A model generated the notes under the pieces. That model worked only from the letters and a program-made list of their open reading frames with translations. It had not been told where the DNA came from and did no database searches. Positions 6,814 through 9,444 of a DNA stretch of 9,444 bases are shown here, in pieces. A program made the translations under genes and the position numbers. The DNA comes from JAMIFN01 sp035906235 (GTDB lineage: Bacteria > Pseudomonadota > Gammaproteobacteria > Burkholderiales > Burkholderiaceae_C): positions 1 through 9,444 of the forward strand of contig JAMIFN010000010.1 in the NCBI GenBank assembly GCA_035906235.1. Reading direction: 5' to 3'. Numbering within the stretch: the first letter of the stretch is position 1; every line of letters begins with the position of its first letter.

Positions 6814-7752
6814 TTAAACCGCCAACGCCGCCTTGACCTCAGCCAAACTAGCAGGGTCGAGCAAATTCAGCGCCGCTAAATCAGGGCTGATGCGCTTGAC
6901 CATACCTGCCAAGGCTTTGCCTGGGCCGCATTCGACAATAGTCGTCACGCCACGCGCCTGAATCGCCTGCACACATTCCACCCAGCGCACGGGGCCGGCG
7001 GCTTGGCGTACCAGCGCGTCTTTGATGCGGGCGGCATCAGTCTCCACCGCCACATCAATGTTATTTAGCACAGGGATTTGCGCTGCGCCCAGTTGCAAAT
7101 CGGCCAGCGCCGCTTGCAGTTTGAGTGCGGCTGGCTGCATCAGGCTGGAGTGAAAAGGCGCAGATACGGGCAGGGGCAAGGCGCGTTTGGCACCTGCGGC
7201 TTTCAAGTCGGCGCAGGCTTTTTCTACGCCCGCTTTCGTGCCGGCAATCACGGTTTGGCCAGGGTCGTTGAAGTTGACGGCTTCGGCGATTTCGCCCGTG
7301 CCGGCGCTGCTTTGTTGGCAAATTTCTTTCACCTTGTCGGCATCTAGGCCAAGGATGGCGGCCATTGCGCCCACGCCCACGGGCACGGCTTCTTGCATGG
7401 CGGCGGCGCGCAGGCGCACCAGGGGCACGGCTTGCGCCAGGGTCAATACGCCCGAGGCGACCAAGGCGGTGTATTCACCCAGCGAGTGCCCGGCGACGAT
7501 GGCGGGCACTGCCCCGCCTTCAGCCAACCAAGCGCGGTAGGCGGCAATGCCGGCTACCAGCATCACGGGCTGGGTGTTGGTGGTCAGGGCTAGTTCTTCT
7601 TTTGTGCCTTCGGCGATGAGTTTGCCGATGTCTTGGCCGAGCGCGGAGCTGGCTTCTTGCAGCACGGCTTGTACGGCGGGGTTGTTGCCCCAAGCGTCCA
7701 ACATGCCGGGCGATTGCGAGCCTTGGCCGGGAAATACGAATGCGAATGTCAT
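6814..7752 (-). CDS. fabD: Malonyl-CoA:acyl carrier protein transacylase FabD
   Basis: Moves the malonyl group from CoA to acyl carrier protein, supplying the extender unit for type II fatty-acid synthesis in the cytoplasm. From ATG 7752 the product is 312 aa (E. coli 309). It shows the N-terminal FPGQGSQ (7-13), the nucleophile elbow GHSLGEY with Ser90, Arg115 in VRLRAAAMQ, VNFNDPGQTVIAG, His201 in SAPFHSS and the C-terminal VECGPGKAL; these match the Ser-His and Arg positions of the E. coli enzyme within two residues. The frame is open to 7800, but the extra 16 residues (beginning MDSRLRGNDA) are translation of the repeat at 7777-7796, whereas ATG 7752 has an AAGGA site. Unusually, neither fabH nor fabG nor acpP is next to it: a ketosteroid-isomerase-like gene lies upstream and recG downstream. 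Confidence 0.97.
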   Translation of the reverse strand: MTFAFVFPGQGSQSPGMLDAWGNNPAVQAVLQEASSALGQDIGKLIAEGTKEELALTTNTQPVMLVAGIAAYRAWLAEGGAVPAIVAGHSLGEYTALVASGVLTLAQAVPLVRLRAAAMQEAVPVGVGAMAAILGLDADKVKEICQQSSAGTGEIAEAVNFNDPGQTVIAGTKAGVEKACADLKAAGAKRALPLPVSAPFHSSLMQPAALKLQAALADLQLGAAQIPVLNNIDVAVETDAARIKDALVRQAAGPVRWVECVQAIQARGVTTIVECGPGKALAGMVKRISPDLAALNLLDPASLAEVKAALAV

Positions 7753-7759
7753 GGTGGTG

Positions 7760-7764
7760 TCCTT
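7760..7764 (-). promoter_or_regulatory. Ribosome binding site deciding the fabD start
   Basis: On the minus strand AAGGA is followed by seven bases and then the ATG at 7752. The upstream ATG at 7800 lies inside the dRS3-like hairpin and has no comparable site. Confidence 0.6.
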
Positions 7765-7773
7765 ATCTTTTGC

Positions 7774-7890
7774 GTCATTCCCGCGTAGGCGGGAATCCAT
7801 GCCTTTTAAAAATGGTGTGTGTTGCTAACCCTCACCCCTGCCCCTGCAGGGAGAGGGGAATACCCAGATTCCCGCTTTCGCGGGAATGAC
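7774..7890. repeat. Composite intergenic element bounded by inverted GTCATT hairpins (117 bp)
   Basis: GTCATT at 7774-7779 and AATGAC at 7885-7890 form inverted ends. Two 20-base hairpins of the form ATTCCC-N8-GGGAAT lie at the ends: 7777-7796 (loop GTAG) and 7868-7887 (loop TTTC), each with an eight-base ATTCCCGC/GCGGGAAT stem. The core holds a C/G-rich motif at 7829-7859 with the palindrome CCCTGCAGGG (7842-7851), like the CCCTCTCCC...GGGAGAGGG repeats common in proteobacterial intergenic DNA. The element occupies most of the gap between the isomerase-like gene and fabD and could act as a terminator or mRNA-stabilising structure. Confidence 0.65.
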
Positions 7891-7903
7891 AAGGGGATGG
7901 CAA

Positions 7904-8287
7904 TCAATGCTTGCGCATATCCTCAGGCCCCCAGTAGGCGCGCATGGTGGTGAATTGCCCAGCGGCGTTGAATGTCATGACATCAATCACGCTGATGCTC
8001 ATGAGGCCGCCCCAGTCGAGCGTGACTTCAAACGCCATAGCCGCACTGTCGCTGTGCGAGGTGCGTATGGGGGCGCTGAGTTTGAGCTGCGCCTTGGTTT
8101 GCATCGAAGTCGTATAAAACTCGGTGATCTCGGCCTTGCCGGTGATCAGCTTGCTGCTGCCCACGGGGTCTTCTATGGTGGCGTCGTCGGCGTACAGCGC
8201 CACTACGCCCGCCAAATCGCCGGCATTCATGCGGTCGATATAGGCTTGCATGGCTAGGCGTTTGTTTTCATTGCTGCAAGATGGCAT
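7904..8287 (-). CDS. NTF2-fold ketosteroid-isomerase-like protein
   Basis: Small cytoplasmic alpha+beta-cone protein of 127 aa, the size of steroid delta-5-3-ketoisomerases (KSI), which shift a double bond in 3-oxo-steroids. Resemblance to Pseudomonas putida KSI is close: YADDATIEDP, the TSH segment, VIDVMTF, and TMRAYW near the end. The catalytic residues line up: Tyr16, the general base Asp40 in IEDP, and Asp102 in VIDVM (KSI Tyr16, Asp40, Asp103); Tyr32, Tyr58 and Trp119 also match active-site positions. The fold is shared by many SnoaL-like proteins with other jobs, and no steroid-degradation genes are nearby, so the substrate is unknown. The ATG at 8287 has AGGGA (8299-8295) seven bases upstream. 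It lies 82 bases after lysA on the same strand, with repeat copy C in the gap. Confidence 0.9.
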   Translation of the reverse strand: MPSCSNENKRLAMQAYIDRMNAGDLAGVVALYADDATIEDPVGSSKLITGKAEITEFYTTSMQTKAQLKLSAPIRTSHSDSAAMAFEVTLDWGGLMSISVIDVMTFNAAGQFTTMRAYWGPEDMRKH

Positions 8288-8294
8288 TTTTTAA

Positions 8295-8299
8295 TCCCT
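8295..8299 (-). promoter_or_regulatory. Ribosome binding site of the ketosteroid-isomerase-like gene
   Basis: AGGGA read on the minus strand is separated by seven A/T-rich bases from the ATG at 8287, supporting that start. It lies just next to repeat copy C, so the repeat would be in the 5' leader if the promoter lies farther upstream. Confidence 0.5.
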
Positions 8300-8306
8300 T
8301 TTTAAT

Positions 8307-8336
8307 AGCTGTTCAGGCAGGTTTTTCGGCCTAAAA
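8307..8336 (-). repeat. 30-base intergenic repeat, copy C (reversed)
   Basis: Third copy, in the opposite orientation, between lysA and the ketosteroid-isomerase-like gene. Read on the minus strand its core is GGCCGAAAAACCTGCCT, followed by GAACAGCTATT. It matches copy B at 28 of 30 and copy A at 27 of 30 positions. It has no flanking ATTCCC hairpins, showing that the 30-mer occurs without them. Confidence 0.75.
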
Positions 8337-8369
8337 TAGCAAAAACACTGTTAAAAATATTCGTAAAAC

Positions 8370-9444
8370 TTATAGCAATATTTCGCCCGCCATTTGCGCT
8401 TCATAGCTCTCGCGCTGGCGGATGATATGCACCGCCGTGCCGTCTATCAACACTTCCACCGCGCGGCCACGGGTGTTGTAGTTGCTGGCCATGCTCATGC
8501 AGTACGCGCCTGCCGAGCACACTGCCAGCACATCGCCGGCTTGCACGGCTAGGCTGCGTTCGCGCCCCAACCAGTCGCCGCTTTCGCACACGGGGCCAAC
8601 CACATCGTAGGTTGCTGCTGCCACCGCCCCCTGCTCTTGCAGCGGCAGGATGTGGTGATAGGCCTCGTACATGGCGGGGCGCGGCAGGTCGTTCATGGCG
8701 GCATCGACGATGCAGAAATTCTTTTCTTCGCCTTGTTTTAAATACTGCACTTCGGTCAGGCAAACGCCGGCATTGCCCACCAGCGAACGCCCAGGCTCAA
8801 GCGCAAAACCGCGCTCGCCATAACCACGCGCATCGCAACGCGCCAAAATCTCGCCCCACAGCGCATCGGCTGCGGGCGGGGTTTCGTCTTTGTACTGAAT
8901 GCCCAAGCCGCCACCAAAGTCGATGTGCTCCAACTTGATGCCGGTCTGCTCGATGCCATCGACCAAATCCAGCACCTTGTCCACGGCCTCTAAATAGGGC
9001 GCGATTTGCGTGATTTGCGAGCCGATATGGCAATCGATGCCTTTAACGGCAATGCCGGGCAGCTTGGCTGCCAACTGGTAAGTAGCCAAGACCTCTTCGT
9101 GCGCAATGCCGAATTTATTGGCCTTTAGCCCTGTGGAAATATAGGGGTGGGTTTTGGCATCAACATTGGGATTGACGCGGATGCTAATGGGCGCGGTTTT
9201 GCCCATGCCAGCTGCCACTTCGCTCAAAACATGCAGCTCGGCGATGCTTTCCACATTGAAGCAATGGATGCCCACTTCAAGCGCGTAATGCATCTCGGCG
9301 CGGGTTTTGCCCACGCCCGAGAAGACGATTTTCTCGGGCGCTGCGCCAGCTTTCAAAGCCCGCATGATTTCGCCTTTGGACACGGTGTCAAAACCGCAGC
9401 CCGCTTTGGCCAGCACTTGCAAAATCGCCAAATGGCTATTGGCT
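8370..9444 (-). CDS. lysA: Diaminopimelate decarboxylase LysA (N-terminus outside window)
   Basis: PLP enzyme that removes the D-carboxyl of meso-diaminopimelate to give L-lysine, the last step of lysine synthesis. The frame runs to the window edge and starts there with ANSHLAILQVLAKAGCGFDTVSKGE; the TTG at 9431 is an internal leucine. The family's YAVKAN motif, whose Lys binds PLP, would lie immediately outside, so about 60 residues are missing. About 358 residues remain of roughly 420. Visible features are NANKFGI-like substrate loop (KANKFGI), the HIGSQI histidine, the glycine loop DFGGGLGI that binds PLP phosphate, EPGRSLVGNAG, the second-subunit CESGDWLG cysteine region, and GAYCMSMASNYN near the end. 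These place it in fold type III decarboxylases, LysA rather than arginine or ornithine decarboxylase. It is the most upstream gene of the leftward set in this window; its promoter is not included. Confidence 0.97.
   Translation of the reverse strand, partial: ANSHLAILQVLAKAGCGFDTVSKGEIMRALKAGAAPEKIVFSGVGKTRAEMHYALEVGIHCFNVESIAELHVLSEVAAGMGKTAPISIRVNPNVDAKTHPYISTGLKANKFGIAHEEVLATYQLAAKLPGIAVKGIDCHIGSQITQIAPYLEAVDKVLDLVDGIEQTGIKLEHIDFGGGLGIQYKDETPPAADALWGEILARCDARGYGERGFALEPGRSLVGNAGVCLTEVQYLKQGEEKNFCIVDAAMNDLPRPAMYEAYHHILPLQEQGAVAAATYDVVGPVCESGDWLGRERSLAVQAGDVLAVCSAGAYCMSMASNYNTRGRAVEVLIDGTAVHIIRQRESYEAQMAGEILL

Noticed and set aside
6627..7887. CRISPR array, suggested by repeated hairpin sequences
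   Set aside because: Only four hairpins, arranged in inverted pairs and separated by whole genes, without regular spacers or cas genes.
6623..7890. Insertion sequence or composite transposon carrying fabD between the two repeat elements
   Set aside because: No transposase or integrase frame and no evident target duplication; fabD is a normal housekeeping gene. Homologous ends could still recombine, noted as a finding.

Overview
The window looks like an ordinary chromosomal stretch from a betaproteobacterium, most likely order Burkholderiales and probably Comamonadaceae-like. This rests on moderately GC-rich coding DNA, a full-length Cca with an HD domain of the E. coli type, hopanoid-type HpnC, and proteobacterial RecG, FabD and LysA sequences. 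The assignment to family level is inference; no rRNA or other marker is present.

Layout. The left half reads rightward: the C-terminal part of uppP (undecaprenyl-diphosphate phosphatase, cut by the window start), cca (CCA-adding enzyme), hpnC (hydroxysqualene synthase-type prenyl synthase), a roughly 490-base non-coding stretch, and a secreted SLT-type lytic transglycosylase. The right half reads leftward. From the right edge inward it holds lysA (diaminopimelate decarboxylase, N-terminus cut by the window end), a small ketosteroid-isomerase-like protein, fabD (malonyl-CoA:ACP transacylase) and recG (branch-migrating helicase). The transglycosylase and recG converge on a long palindrome at 4312-4335.

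How the genes relate. Several products serve the envelope: UppP recycles the C55 lipid carrier, HpnC makes a hopanoid precursor, the transglycosylase remodels peptidoglycan, LysA consumes the peptidoglycan precursor meso-DAP, and FabD feeds fatty-acid synthesis. The gene spacing does not suggest one shared operon. RecG and Cca are general housekeeping functions.

The less ordinary content is non-coding. (1) Bases 2973-3151 can fold into a rod of about 179 nt whose two ends pair, resembling 6S (SsrS) RNA, and the fold runs up to the transglycosylase start codon. (2) The 314 bases before it hold five consecutive inverted repeats, one followed by a T-rich tract like a terminator. (3) A 30-base intergenic repeat occurs three times (4321, 6673, and 8307 reversed). 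(4) Four hairpins of the type ATTCCC-N8-GGGAAT occur as two inverted pairs, bracketing intergenic units of 131 and 117 bp like Neisseria mosaic elements; one of them creates a false N-terminal extension of fabD. I see no defence, secretion, phage or novel enzymatic system here.
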